Assembly: GCF_900168685.1 (NCBI RefSeq) | Contig: NZ_FVZN01000012.1 | Span: forward strand, 248,001 to 312,000 | From: Solibacillus isronensis | GTDB lineage: Bacteria; Bacillota; Bacilli; Bacillales_A; Planococcaceae | Direction of reading: 5' to 3' | Length of the DNA stretch: 64,000 bases | Shown: piece by piece, positions 1 through 8,502 of the stretch | Layout: each line of letters begins with the position of its first letter | Numbering within the stretch: the stretch's first letter is position 1 | Made by a program: the position numbers and the translations under genes | The notes under the pieces: model-generated | Told to the model about the DNA's origin: nothing | What the model saw: the letters and a program-made list of their open reading frames with translations, nothing else | Database searches by the model: none

Positions 1-713
1 AACATAGTCGTTTGTTTTAATTGCATATAACTGCCACGACCATTCAGCACATCATCTGCTAGAATAGAAATTTTTGGATCAATGAAAAGAATTAATAAAA
101 TAGTTGCCATGCCATTAATTAAACCAGATGCCATAACAGCTGTTGCAGCTCGCTCAGGTACGAGCAATGCAGCATACAGTGCTGATAGAACACCAATCGT
201 ATAGATAGCCGTTATCAGTATATTAAATAGCATCAGTTTTATAGGTACGGTTTTAAGTGAAATCCCTTTTAAATACTGTAAACTCGGCATTTGAATATGT
301 TTTATACTTCGAATAATATTGTTGCGTGTACAAACGGCTTTAAGCAATGCTGGCATTGAGCCTCGCTTGTTAGCCAAATGAACAATGGCTCTAGAAAATA
401 GTGCTATAAAGGTTGGAAACAATAAGGCACCTATAATTGTTCCAATAGAAGCAGCGCCTATAATAAAGCGAAATTGATCTTCCACATACGTAAGTGAATC
501 TTCTTTTGGTGCCAAATCAATGAGACTTCCTGTAAAGGGTTGTTGCATCATATTTGCTAGCCTTGACACCATTACAAGTACATTAAATAAAGCAAAAGCT
601 GAAGCGAGGAATCTTACCCTTGCGCCAGATAATCGTACAGCATATGCAAGTGTTTCAATGGAATGAATCATACAGATAAATAAAGCAATGATGATAAGCT
701 GTGTTGTAATCAC
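1..713 (-). CDS. amj: Amj-type alternate lipid II flippase (partial, runs off left edge)
   Basis: Amj (YdaH, DUF2837) moves lipid II across the membrane and can replace MurJ. Reading from a GTG at 713, about 237 codons are visible before the edge. They encode a polytopic membrane protein whose N-terminus contains MIHSIETLAYAVRLSGARVR, close to the signature opening of Amj, followed by a segment with SRLANMMQQPFTGSLID. The C-terminal end is missing. An AAGGAG box lies seven bases before the GTG, which supports that start. A terminator-like hairpin separates it from the gene upstream, so it probably has its own promoter. Family assignment is from recognised sequence; activity is inferred. Confidence 0.8.
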   Translation of the reverse strand, partial: MITTQLIIIALFICMIHSIETLAYAVRLSGARVRFLASAFALFNVLVMVSRLANMMQQPFTGSLIDLAPKEDSLTYVEDQFRFIIGAASIGTIIGALLFPTFIALFSRAIVHLANKRGSMPALLKAVCTRNNIIRSIKHIQMPSLQYLKGISLKTVPIKLMLFNILITAIYTIGVLSALYAALLVPERAATAVMASGLINGMATILLILFIDPKISILADDVLNGRGSYMQLKQTTM

Positions 714-743
714 AGGTGTTCTCCTTAGTAGGTGATAGGAAAA

Positions 744-774
744 CCCCTCCTTAATCGAGTTGTTTAAAGAGGGG
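744..774 (-). terminator. Rho-independent terminator, or amj leader hairpin
   Basis: An 11-bp stem (744-754 with 764-774, one G-T pair) and a 9-base loop are followed on the minus strand by TTTT. It closes the upstream TVP38-type gene and lies 31 bases before the amj start, so it could also act as a leader hairpin for amj. Confidence 0.6.
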
Positions 775-802
775 ATAGTCCATTATTTTATGGTGACTAT
801 GT

Positions 803-1357
803 TTATTGGCGCCACTTTTGCTTCAGCTTTCTCCCGATTAAAAATAGTATGAGCACATAAAGCGCAATAATAAATACAGTATTCCAATTGCCGGCTGCTA
901 TTTGATGACCTGCAAGTGAAAAGGCTAGTATTGTTGGTAACTTGCCTAAAAATGTTGCAGCTATAAAGGCACCGAGATTTACATTCGATATACCTGCAAT
1001 TAAATTAATGCCGGCTGAAGGTAAAACTGGAATGATACGACCAAGTAGTACAGCTAAAAAACCGTTTTTCTCAACTAGTTCAATGTATTTCGTTAAATAC
1101 TGTCTCTTTAATAAATATTTTAGAGCGACATGCCGTAGTAAGTTTTTACTTAAGAGAAATAAAAGGACGGAGCCTAGCGTTGTCCCAAGCAAGTTAATCG
1201 CAAGACCAGGGAAAAACGAATGATTACTTGCAATAAATGCCGCCAGTACGGGAATTGGTGCAAAGGGAATCATTGAAACAAGTACCATTATTAAAAATTG
1301 ATAAAGCCAACCATTAGGTCTTTCATTTTGTATAATGTCTAAAAATAATTGATCCAT
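803..1357 (-). CDS. TVP38/TMEM64 (SNARE-associated Golgi, DedA superfamily) membrane protein
   Basis: A 184-residue integral membrane protein of the VTT/DedA type, a group including lipid scramblase or transporter-like proteins. Hydrophobic segments lie at about 18-45, 55-75, 95-120 and 155-178. The central segment LLGRIIPVLPSAGINLIAG matches the family's re-entrant motif (Arg, then Pro, then Gly-rich), and GKLPTILAFSLAGH follows. Length is slightly short for the family (about 200). It sits between asnB and amj on the same strand. The substrate cannot be told from the sequence. Confidence 0.75.
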   Translation of the reverse strand: MDQLFLDIIQNERPNGWLYQFLIMVLVSMIPFAPIPVLAAFIASNHSFFPGLAINLLGTTLGSVLLFLLSKNLLRHVALKYLLKRQYLTKYIELVEKNGFLAVLLGRIIPVLPSAGINLIAGISNVNLGAFIAATFLGKLPTILAFSLAGHQIAAGNWNTVFIIALYVLILFLIGRKLKQKWRQ

Positions 1358-1403
1358 AATCTTTCCTTAAAATTATTTTAGCTATTGTATAACTAATTTA
1401 TTA

Positions 1404-3272
1404 TTACCAATCGTGAGACCACCCGCATTTTTCAGGAAAATATTGTTCATACCAGACGCAGAATACATAGACAGTCCAAACGTAACGACCATGGTCAGCT
1501 TTCTTTTCATAGTGAGCATCTAAATAGTTTAGTAATAGTTGCTGATCGAAAAATTCATGGATATATGCTTTTTCAAATGTGTTTCGCACCATTTGATAGT
1601 ATTTTTCTTCACGTAACCAGTGGCGCATTGGTACAGGGAACCCTAATTTTTTACGCTTTGCCCAGGCTTCAGGTAATTCATCTAAGGCCGCTTGACGAAG
1701 CGCTATTTTTGTATCTGCTGTTGATACTTTATATTGTGTCGGGATGTGACTTGCTACTTTGAATACTTCTTTATCTAAAAAAGGCACACGTAATTCTAGT
1801 GAGTGTGCCATGCTCATCTTGTCGGCTTTCAGTAAAATCTGACTTGGTAGCCAAACATGTAAGTCGAGGTACTGCATTTTTGTTGTATCGTCTTCAGCTT
1901 GTACTTTGTCATAATACGTCTTTACAATATCCCAAACAGATGGTCCTTTATGATATTTTTCGTTTAGAAGTGCGAGTGCGTCGTCCTCCTGCCAAACAAA
2001 GGCATGTCCAATAAAGCGTTCTTCAATTGATTTTGCCCCATTGTCTAAAAAGTTTGTGTAACGGTTTTTGGGTAAAGATTTTGCAATTGCTGAAAGTATA
2101 TGTCGCAAAGGCAAAGGTATCTTTTTATATTGCTCCATTTTTTCAGAAGGCTTATACCATTCATAGCCTCCAAACAATTCGTCTGCACCTTCTCCAGAAA
2201 GTACAACTGTTACATCCTTACTAGCTAGTTCTGCTAAGAAGTAAAGAGGGAGTGACGAAAGATTTGAATCTGGCTCATCCATATGCCACTGGATTTTTGG
2301 AATGGCTTCAAATGCTTCATCTGCTGTAATATGCTTTTGCTTATTCTCAAATTGTAATTCCTCTGACAAGGCTTTTGCAAGAGAGGTTTCATCAAACATT
2401 GATTCATATCCTTGAAAGCCGACGCTGTATGTTGTATCAGGCTTTAATAGCTTTGCAATATAGCTGGAGTCGACACCACCAGATAAAAATGAACCAACCT
2501 TTACATCACTCACAGAGTGCGCTTCAACAGAATCTTCTAATACTTTTTTGATGTGTTGAACATGTGTATCTAAAGAATTAGTTGTTGGAGAAAATTCATG
2601 TGTCCAGTAAGATTTAATCTGTATATGACCGTTTTGAATAAGCATGAACGATCCAGGAGTGAGTTTATAAACGCCCTTAAAAAATGTTTCGTCTGTTGCT
2701 GGATATTGGAACGTTAAAAAAGGGCGTAACGCCTTTTCATTTAACTCCTTTTTAAACTTAGGATGCGGAAGAAAGGATTTAATCTCTGAACCAAATAAAA
2801 TCGTGTTATCTGTCGTATGCTGCGTATAATATAAAGGTTTAATTCCAAAATGATCACGGGCAATAAACTGGAGATTTTGTTTTTTATCCCAAATACAAAA
2901 AGCAAACATTCCGCGTATCTTTTGGAGAACTTTCGTTCCGTATTCAATATATCCTTTTAAAAGCACCTCTGTATCTGAAGTTGTTTGGAATGTATGACCA
3001 TAACTTATTAATTCTTCTCGAAGTTCACGATAATTATAAATCTCACCATTAAATACAAGTACAATATCTTCGTTTTCTGTTGAAAAGGGCTGACTCGCAG
3101 CTGTACTTAGATCGAGTATACTTAATCGTCGAAAACCTAATGTTACTTTTTCATCTGAATAAATCCCATCACTATCAGGTCCACGATGGACAATTGTTTC
3201 AAGCATTTGCTTCATAAAATTTTTATATTGAAAAGGTTGTGTACCATGAATAAAACCGACAAATCCACACAT
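1404..3272 (-). CDS. asnB: Asparagine synthetase, glutamine-hydrolysing (AsnB/AsnO type)
   Basis: This 622-residue cytoplasmic enzyme would convert aspartate, glutamine and ATP to asparagine. Cys2 directly after the start Met is the N-terminal nucleophile of the class II glutaminase domain (about 2-190; RGPDSDG and NGEIYNY are its conserved loops). The synthetase domain carries the ATP-pyrophosphatase motif SGGVDS near residue 265 and SGEGADELFGGY further on. Length fits the B. subtilis AsnO/YisO branch. An AAAGAGGTG Shine-Dalgarno site precedes the ATG, but it lies in the 3' arm of a leader hairpin, which suggests control of translation. It stands alone between the membrane protein gene and the two-component genes. 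Some members of this family amidate cell-wall or antibiotic precursors instead, and that cannot be excluded. Confidence 0.92.
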   Translation of the reverse strand: MCGFVGFIHGTQPFQYKNFMKQMLETIVHRGPDSDGIYSDEKVTLGFRRLSILDLSTAASQPFSTENEDIVLVFNGEIYNYRELREELISYGHTFQTTSDTEVLLKGYIEYGTKVLQKIRGMFAFCIWDKKQNLQFIARDHFGIKPLYYTQHTTDNTILFGSEIKSFLPHPKFKKELNEKALRPFLTFQYPATDETFFKGVYKLTPGSFMLIQNGHIQIKSYWTHEFSPTTNSLDTHVQHIKKVLEDSVEAHSVSDVKVGSFLSGGVDSSYIAKLLKPDTTYSVGFQGYESMFDETSLAKALSEELQFENKQKHITADEAFEAIPKIQWHMDEPDSNLSSLPLYFLAELASKDVTVVLSGEGADELFGGYEWYKPSEKMEQYKKIPLPLRHILSAIAKSLPKNRYTNFLDNGAKSIEERFIGHAFVWQEDDALALLNEKYHKGPSVWDIVKTYYDKVQAEDDTTKMQYLDLHVWLPSQILLKADKMSMAHSLELRVPFLDKEVFKVASHIPTQYKVSTADTKIALRQAALDELPEAWAKRKKLGFPVPMRHWLREEKYYQMVRNTFEKAYIHEFFDQQLLLNYLDAHYEKKADHGRYVWTVYVFCVWYEQYFPEKCGWSHDW

Positions 3273-3283
3273 TGTGTTACACC

Positions 3284-3317
3284 TCTTTAAAGTTTTAATA
3301 CTTAGAAGTTTAAAGAG
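3284..3317 (-). promoter_or_regulatory. Leader hairpin masking the asnB ribosome binding site
   Basis: On the minus strand CTCTTTAAA (3309-3317) can pair perfectly with TTTAAAGAG (3284-3292). The second arm contains the AAAGAG core of the asnB Shine-Dalgarno site, so folding would hide the ribosome site. The loop is about 16 bases. No terminator T-run follows, so this looks like translational rather than transcriptional control. Confidence 0.5.
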
Positions 3318-3416
3318 AGGATTTGTAGAATCTATGGAGAAATATGCATGATCGAAAAAAATTTTTTTATCCTAAAGAGGATGCAATTATCTACCATACG
3401 TTATTTAAGTGAAATA

Positions 3417-4817
3417 TTATTCATCAGATAATAATGTTATTGGGATGGAAACTGTAAAACAAGTACCTTCTTCAAGTATACTTTCAACGTAAATTTCACC
3501 TTTGAGGTGCTTTGTTAATTCTGCAACTATGGCTAAACCAAGACCTGAGCCACCAAGATTCCGTGCACGAGATTTTTCAACACGGTGAAAACGGTGGAAA
3601 ATAAACGGAAGTTCTGCTTCTGGAATGCCTGGGCCTTCATCTCGAACAATAAATTGGATTTGTTTGTGATTCAATCGTGCAATGATTTCAATATCTCCAC
3701 CGTCTGAATAATGAACAGCATTTTCAAGAAGGTTTATAAGAATTTGTTCTAGGCGCAAGCCATCTGTATAGATTTCTGGTAAATCATTCTGTACAGTCAT
3801 GCGAATTCGATTGTTTTGGTTCAACACTTTAAGCTTTACCTTTTCTACGACAGACTCTATAAGATCATCAATATCAACAGATTGTAGGTAAAGCTGGATA
3901 TTACCTTCTTCCATTTTGGACAGTTCAAATAGCTCTTGAATTAACTTTGCTAATCGATTCGCTTCACTTTCAATTATTCCAGCATATTTTTCTAGCTCTT
4001 CTTGTGATTTGTAGCGTTTATTTTTAATGATGTTCCCATAACCCTTTAAATATGAAGTAGGCGTTCGCAATTCATGTGAGATATTAGCTAAAAATTCACT
4101 ACGATTTATACGATAATCATTTAACTCAATACTCATATCATTTATGGCTTTCGCTAAGGAACCGACTTCGTCACTTGAAGGCACATGGACCTTGGTTTTT
4201 AAATTACCTTTTGAAATTTCACGTGTTGCTTTTTCCATCTCCACTAATGGGCGACTAAGACGCCATGAAAGAAATATTGTATAACCAAGTGCTAAAATGA
4301 TGGCCCCAATAATGGTACGAATAATCCAGTCACGTACTTCATGCATTTTTGCATGGATTTCGCTAATAGAGGAAAAAATTATAACCCCACCACTAAATTC
4401 ATTGTTTTTTATAAAAGGTTTCACCACATAATAAATATTTTCCTTTGTATCTTGAATAACTCGCTCTCCAGCTAAATATTCATCAGCTTGTAAGCGATTA
4501 AGCCAGTTCTCTGATATTTTACTTCCTTGATGATATTCTAAGTAACCTTCAGATTGTACAATCCCTTGTTTATTGAAAAAGACCAAATCATTGTCAGTAA
4601 GAGATTGAATATTTAAATATAGATTCGGTTCGTCTTTCATTGTTTCAGTTACTGCAATTTCTATTCGATCACCTAAAGCACGTACATTTTCATCTATATA
4701 AAGCGAATAGACATTTAAGAAAATACGGTCCATAATAATTGCGAATGGGATTAGAATTGTCAGGAATAATAGCATAATTACAATACCAAGCTTCGTTACA
4801 ACACTATTTTTTTTCAT
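3417..4817 (-). CDS. Sensor histidine kinase with HAMP domain
   Basis: A 466-residue membrane sensor kinase, partner of the response regulator just upstream. Order of parts: first membrane helix at about 8-30, an extracytoplasmic sensing region of about 135 residues, second helix at about 165-188, HAMP (about 188-238), HisKA with the phospho-accepting His248 in FLANISHELRTP, then the ATPase domain with N and G boxes (NLLENAVHYSDGG, DEGPGIP, GGSGLGLAIV). The ATG at 4817 is chosen because it overlaps the regulator's stop as ATGA, the usual sign of translational coupling; a longer frame upstream lacks a ribosome site. The signal sensed is unknown. Confidence 0.9.
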   Translation of the reverse strand: MKKNSVVTKLGIVIMLLFLTILIPFAIIMDRIFLNVYSLYIDENVRALGDRIEIAVTETMKDEPNLYLNIQSLTDNDLVFFNKQGIVQSEGYLEYHQGSKISENWLNRLQADEYLAGERVIQDTKENIYYVVKPFIKNNEFSGGVIIFSSISEIHAKMHEVRDWIIRTIIGAIILALGYTIFLSWRLSRPLVEMEKATREISKGNLKTKVHVPSSDEVGSLAKAINDMSIELNDYRINRSEFLANISHELRTPTSYLKGYGNIIKNKRYKSQEELEKYAGIIESEANRLAKLIQELFELSKMEEGNIQLYLQSVDIDDLIESVVEKVKLKVLNQNNRIRMTVQNDLPEIYTDGLRLEQILINLLENAVHYSDGGDIEIIARLNHKQIQFIVRDEGPGIPEAELPFIFHRFHRVEKSRARNLGGSGLGLAIVAELTKHLKGEIYVESILEEGTCFTVSIPITLLSDE

Positions 4818-5518
4818 TTCTGTGCCTCTGGTATAATTAGTTGATAGCCTATGCCCCATACGGTTTGTATAATTTTCGCACCAGGTCGCACTTTCTTGAA
4901 TTTTGTTCGAATATTCTTTACATGCGAATCAATAGCTCGTAGTTCACGTTCATCAGCATAATTCCATAACAGTTCAAGTAATTTTTCCCGAGTAAATACA
5001 CGTTCTGGCGATTCAGCAAGCAGTACAAGGAGCTGAAATTCTTTACTTGTCAATTCTATGAATTGTTGATCAAATCTCACGCTACGATTATCAATATTAA
5101 TGATTAATGTCCCATTGTTTAACGATAAAATTTGGGTATTACTTTTTTCGTCTTCTTTAAAGGCAGACCTTCGTAGGAGAGACTTCATACGAGCAATAAG
5201 CTCTTCAAATTCAAAAGGCTTAGTAACATAATCATCAGCTCCTGTTTCAAGCCCTCTTACAGTATCAGATAAATCGGTACGAGCTGTTACCATTAAAATT
5301 GGCACATTTGAAGACATTCTAATTTCTTTACATAACTCAAAGCCATTGATAAAAGGTAGCATGACGTCAAGTATAATGAGGTCAAATTCCTTTGTTTTAA
5401 ATATTTGGAGGGCGTCAGCACCGTTCTCGCATAGTATTAAATCGTATTGACTTTGAAGTTGGATTCGCATGAGTTCCTGCATATACTGTTCGTCTTCAAC
5501 GATTAAAATCTTTTTCAT
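4814..5518 (-). CDS. OmpR/PhoB-family response regulator
   Basis: A 234-residue DNA-binding regulator. The receiver domain (1-120) has the acidic pocket (VEDE), the phosphorylation site Asp51 in LIILDVMLP and the conserved Lys100 in TKPFEF. The C-terminal winged helix (about 140-230) has the OmpR-type pattern ELTSKEFQLLVLLAESPERV, then HVKNIRTKF and VWGIGYQL. Its stop overlaps the start of the kinase gene, so the two form an operon. Target genes are unknown; the neighbouring mreB-like and asnB genes are possibilities only by position. Confidence 0.9.
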   Translation of the reverse strand: MKKILIVEDEQYMQELMRIQLQSQYDLILCENGADALQIFKTKEFDLIILDVMLPFINGFELCKEIRMSSNVPILMVTARTDLSDTVRGLETGADDYVTKPFEFEELIARMKSLLRRSAFKEDEKSNTQILSLNNGTLIINIDNRSVRFDQQFIELTSKEFQLLVLLAESPERVFTREKLLELLWNYADERELRAIDSHVKNIRTKFKKVRPGAKIIQTVWGIGYQLIIPEAQK

Positions 5519-5533
5519 ACAAATCGCTCCTTA

Positions 5534-6529
5534 TTACTTAACAATGTTAGGCTCATCAACAATTCTGGCAGTCCCTTTAGCAACACTTTCTAGGGGCGTT
5601 TCTGCTAAAATAACCGGTAACTGCGAGGCATCACTAATGATTTTTTCAAGTTGTGGTAGAAGAGCTATACCACCACTTAATAATAAACCTCGTTCAATTA
5701 TATCAGAGGCAAGTTCAGGCGGGGTTTGCTCTAAAGTTTGTTTAATAACTAAATTAATCTGGTCGATTGCTTCTTCTAAAACACTCGAAATTTCGCTAGC
5801 AGTAATATTAACTGTCTTTGGAAGACCTGTTACCATATCCCGACCTCGTACTTCCAGTTTACCGTTTACTTCTTCTTTAAAGACATTGATTTTAATTTTT
5901 TCAGCAGTCGCTTCACCAATAATTAACTGGTGTGTATTTTTAGTGTGTTTAATTATGAGGCGGTCCATTTCATCGCCAGCGACTTTTATTGAGTTTGAAA
6001 CAACAACTCCGCCAAGTGAAAGGATGGCTACGTCAGTAGTGCCACCTCCAATATCGACAATCATTGAGCCAGATGGTTCCCAAACTGGAAGTCCTGCACC
6101 TATGGCAGCGGCAAACGTTTCTTCAATGATAATCGCTTCTTTTGCTCCAGCTTGTAACGCCGCATCAATAACTGCTCTTCTCTCTACACTCGTTAAATGT
6201 GTAGGGGCCGAAACAACTAAAAATGGTTTTCTTCCAACAAACCTTTTTTGTGTCAATTCTTTTACATAATGTTGAATCATTTCAGTTGTAGCTTGAAAAT
6301 CCGCAACAACGCCGTCGCGAATAGGGCGAACTGTCTCTACACTACCATGTGTACGACCTTGCATAACTTTTGCCTTATGTCCAACCGCAATTACTTTTTG
6401 TGTATATGTGTTTTTAGCGAGTATTGAAGGTTCGTTGTAAACAATCCCTTTATTTTTTACATAGACTAATGTATTTGCAGTCCCCAAATCAATACCGATA
6501 CCAGGACCTGATTTTTGAAATAATTGCAT
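5534..6529 (-). CDS. MreB/Mbl-family bacterial actin
   Basis: A 331-residue actin-like filament protein that would guide cell-wall synthesis from the inner face of the membrane. The nucleotide pocket motifs are present: GIDLGTANTLVYVK (phosphate 1), IVDIGGGTTDVAILSLGG (phosphate 2) and LLSGGIALLPQ (adenosine motif). The ATG at 6529 is preferred over one nine codons upstream because AGGAGG stands about seven bases before it and MQLFQKSGPGIGIDLGTANT is the expected beginning. No mreC/mreD follow, so this is a stand-alone paralogue, like MreBH or Mbl, rather than the mreBCD copy. It is transcribed toward the two-component genes. Confidence 0.9.
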   Translation of the reverse strand: MQLFQKSGPGIGIDLGTANTLVYVKNKGIVYNEPSILAKNTYTQKVIAVGHKAKVMQGRTHGSVETVRPIRDGVVADFQATTEMIQHYVKELTQKRFVGRKPFLVVSAPTHLTSVERRAVIDAALQAGAKEAIIIEETFAAAIGAGLPVWEPSGSMIVDIGGGTTDVAILSLGGVVVSNSIKVAGDEMDRLIIKHTKNTHQLIIGEATAEKIKINVFKEEVNGKLEVRGRDMVTGLPKTVNITASEISSVLEEAIDQINLVIKQTLEQTPPELASDIIERGLLLSGGIALLPQLEKIISDASQLPVILAETPLESVAKGTARIVDEPNIVK

Positions 6530-6853
6530 GAGAAATCCTCCTATTATTGATGTCAATTCAATGCAATAAGTATAGTGAAAAAGTTTGTGAAAAGTGTGTA
6601 GTCAATATTTATCTTGTAATAGCTTTTTTAAATGTGAATGATATTTCCATGTAAGGAAAACTGCTCTCATAACTAAGTCAATTGCGGTAGACAATCACAC
6701 ACCTAAAATACCAAATTATGAATGTCTAATATATATACCCCTAGAATACGAACACCCCACATATCAATCGCAGTGCTATATAACGATGGTTTTGTATCCG
6801 ATTGCTTATAGATAACCAGCTATAAAATTTTGGTGCTGTTAATTTATAAGTTG
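6530..6853. other. Intergenic region, no gene seen
   Basis: About 320 AT-rich bases between the mreB-like gene and the CsoR-type gene. It contains no convincing open frame. A short C-run (TACCCCTA near 6735) resembles half of a CsoR-type operator but has no clear second arm. Confidence 0.4.
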
Positions 6854-7042
6854 TCATTGATTAGCAAAAACAACTTTTGCTGTATTATCGATGGCTTTTC
6901 TTACTGCAGCTAGTTGTAATAAAATTTCCGCACAGTCACTGGTCATTTCTTTAATGGCGCGCACATGCCCTTCAATACGTGCTAGCCGATTCACGACTTT
7001 CTTACGTTGTTTATGTTCATGATGTGGATGATTTTGACACAT
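6854..7042 (-). CDS. CsoR/RcnR-family metal-sensing regulator, apparently truncated
   Basis: A 62-residue protein of the DUF156 all-helical repressor family. It has a His-rich N-terminus (MCQNHPHHEHKQRKK), the DNA-binding signature RLARIEGHVRAIKEM, and the first metal-ligand region (SDCAEILLQLAAVRKAI). Family members run to about 85-100 residues and supply further His and Cys ligands in the next helix. This one stops after VVFANQ, before that HxxxC region, so it may have lost metal sensing. An AAGGAGG box lies before the ATG, and a GC-rich palindrome typical of CsoR operators sits just upstream. It lies immediately downstream of the zinc lipoprotein gene, same strand. Confidence 0.7.
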   Translation of the reverse strand: MCQNHPHHEHKQRKKVVNRLARIEGHVRAIKEMTSDCAEILLQLAAVRKAIDNTAKVVFANQ

Positions 7043-7062
7043 AATACTCTATTCCTCCTTAA

Positions 7063-7072
7063 CCCCCTGGGG
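7063..7072. promoter_or_regulatory. CsoR-type operator-like palindrome
   Basis: CCCCCTGGGG, a GC-rich dyad standing out from AT-rich surroundings, lies 21 bases before the csoR-type start. CsoR-family repressors bind C-tract/G-tract palindromes in their own promoters, so autoregulation is inferred. Confidence 0.45.
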
Positions 7073-7130
7073 AGGATGGTTTTATGTAAAAAGAGGGAGA
7101 ACTTTTATAGAGTTCTCCGTAAAACAACAA

Positions 7131-8171
7131 TTACTTTGTTAATGCTTGACGCAATGTCTCAATATTTTTTTCCATTAGGGTGAAATAATTTTCGTTATTT
7201 TGAAGATCTTCATCGGTTAATACACTTAAGTTATGCAGCGTCAGTGATTTAGCCCCAAGCTCTTCTTGGATTATTTCTGTTAGTTTTGATGATATATTTT
7301 GTTCAAATAATACATACTGGATATTGCGCTCTTTTGCCATTTTGACAAGCTCGACAAGCTCAGCTTGAGAAGGTTCATCTTGAGAGTTTAGACCAGCGAT
7401 GGCTACTTGCTCTAAATTATAGGTACCTGCAATATAGCCAAATGCTGCATGTGAAACAAAGAAGGTGTTATTTGATACACTTGTAGTCATTTCTTCAAAA
7501 GCAGTATCTAAGCTTTCCAATTCAGTGACTAACTGTGTGTAGTTATCTTCAAAAACAGCAGCTTGTTCAGGCATTTCATCAACTAAAGTATCTTTAATCG
7601 CTAAGGCTAAGTCTTTTGAAATGTCTGTAGATAGCCAAACATGTGGGTCTAATTCACCGTGACCATGACCTTCCTGGCCCGTTTCTTCTTTAACCGATTC
7701 ATCCTCATGTGAATCGGTGTTTGACTCTTCTGAATGCTCTGCGTGTTCCTCAGCTGTTTCGCCTTCATGTGAATCAACTTCGCCTGTACTAATAGCTAAT
7801 TTCTCGTCTGAAACATTGTCCGTCGTTGCAATAAATTGTACGTCTTCATTTGCTAATGTTTCCTTCGCATTCTCTACAAAGCCCTCTAAACCGAGACCAA
7901 TATAAAAGAGAACATCTGCATTGGCAAAATCAATCATGTCTTTTTGAGTTGGCTCAAATGAATGCTCATTTGCACCAGGTGGGTAAGCCGATTCAACATC
8001 TACATATTCACCACCGATAACCTCAGTGAAGTAAGTAAGCGGATAAACTGTTGTATATACTTTTACTTTTTCCGTAGTATTCTCAGTTGTTTGTTTGTCT
8101 TCTTCATTATTCCCGCAGGCTGCTAGTAATAAGCCACTTGTTACTAGAAGGGGAGCTAACCATTTTTTCAT
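7131..8171 (-). CDS. znuA: Zinc ABC transporter substrate-binding lipoprotein (ZnuA/AdcA type)
   Basis: A 346-residue lipoprotein capturing Zn2+ (possibly Mn2+) outside the membrane. The signal peptide ends in a lipobox LLAAC with Cys19. A His/acid-rich loop at about 131-172 (HEGETAEEHAEHSEES, then HGHGELDPH) is the hallmark of zinc-specific members. Ligand positions are seen at His70 (ANEHSFEPT), His177 (DPHVWLS) and the later HAAFGY. The membrane and ATPase subunits are not adjacent, so it must use a transporter encoded elsewhere or act as an orphan. A near-perfect Zur box stands just upstream, so expression under zinc starvation is expected. Confidence 0.9.
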   Translation of the reverse strand: MKKWLAPLLVTSGLLLAACGNNEEDKQTTENTTEKVKVYTTVYPLTYFTEVIGGEYVDVESAYPPGANEHSFEPTQKDMIDFANADVLFYIGLGLEGFVENAKETLANEDVQFIATTDNVSDEKLAISTGEVDSHEGETAEEHAEHSEESNTDSHEDESVKEETGQEGHGHGELDPHVWLSTDISKDLALAIKDTLVDEMPEQAAVFEDNYTQLVTELESLDTAFEEMTTSVSNNTFFVSHAAFGYIAGTYNLEQVAIAGLNSQDEPSQAELVELVKMAKERNIQYVLFEQNISSKLTEIIQEELGAKSLTLHNLSVLTDEDLQNNENYFTLMEKNIETLRQALTK

Positions 8172-8189
8172 GCCGTTCTAATTCCTTTC

Positions 8190-8209
8190 AAATCGTAATG
8201 ATTACGTTT
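8190..8209. promoter_or_regulatory. Zur box
   Basis: AAATCGTAATGATTACGTTT matches the Bacillus Zur operator consensus (TCGTAATnATTACGA) at all but the last core base. It lies 19 bases before the znuA-like start, where bound Zur would block transcription when zinc is plentiful. Confidence 0.85.
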
Positions 8210-8502
8210 AATGTATGTAAATATACAGTAAAGAAGAAATGCTGACAAGCAAAAAAATTTAGATTAATTATTTGGTCACAAATTAAATTAAATTTATTGA
8301 TTTTAATTTTCCTCCATACTTTCTCCACATTTTGTTTTTATAATCATAATTATTCGCTGAAATACCCAACTTAATAAAGTGGATAGATTAGTAGTATTGC
8401 TAAAGAGATGGTCAGTCTTTAACAATTATTTTTTTGTACATGTACTTTAGTGTGCTAGTGTATTAGTGAGTGAAATTATATTATGAGATTAGGAGTTTTG
8501 AT
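8210..8502. other. Intergenic region between divergent genes
   Basis: AT-rich stretch between the zinc lipoprotein gene (minus) and the amino acid transporter operon (plus). It must hold promoters for both. I see no riboswitch or T-box pattern and no gene. Confidence 0.4.

Noticed and set aside
5469-6269. 266-codon plus-strand frame opposite the mreB-like gene
   Set aside because: Antisense to conserved actin motifs; Ser/Ile-rich composition typical of a shadow frame.
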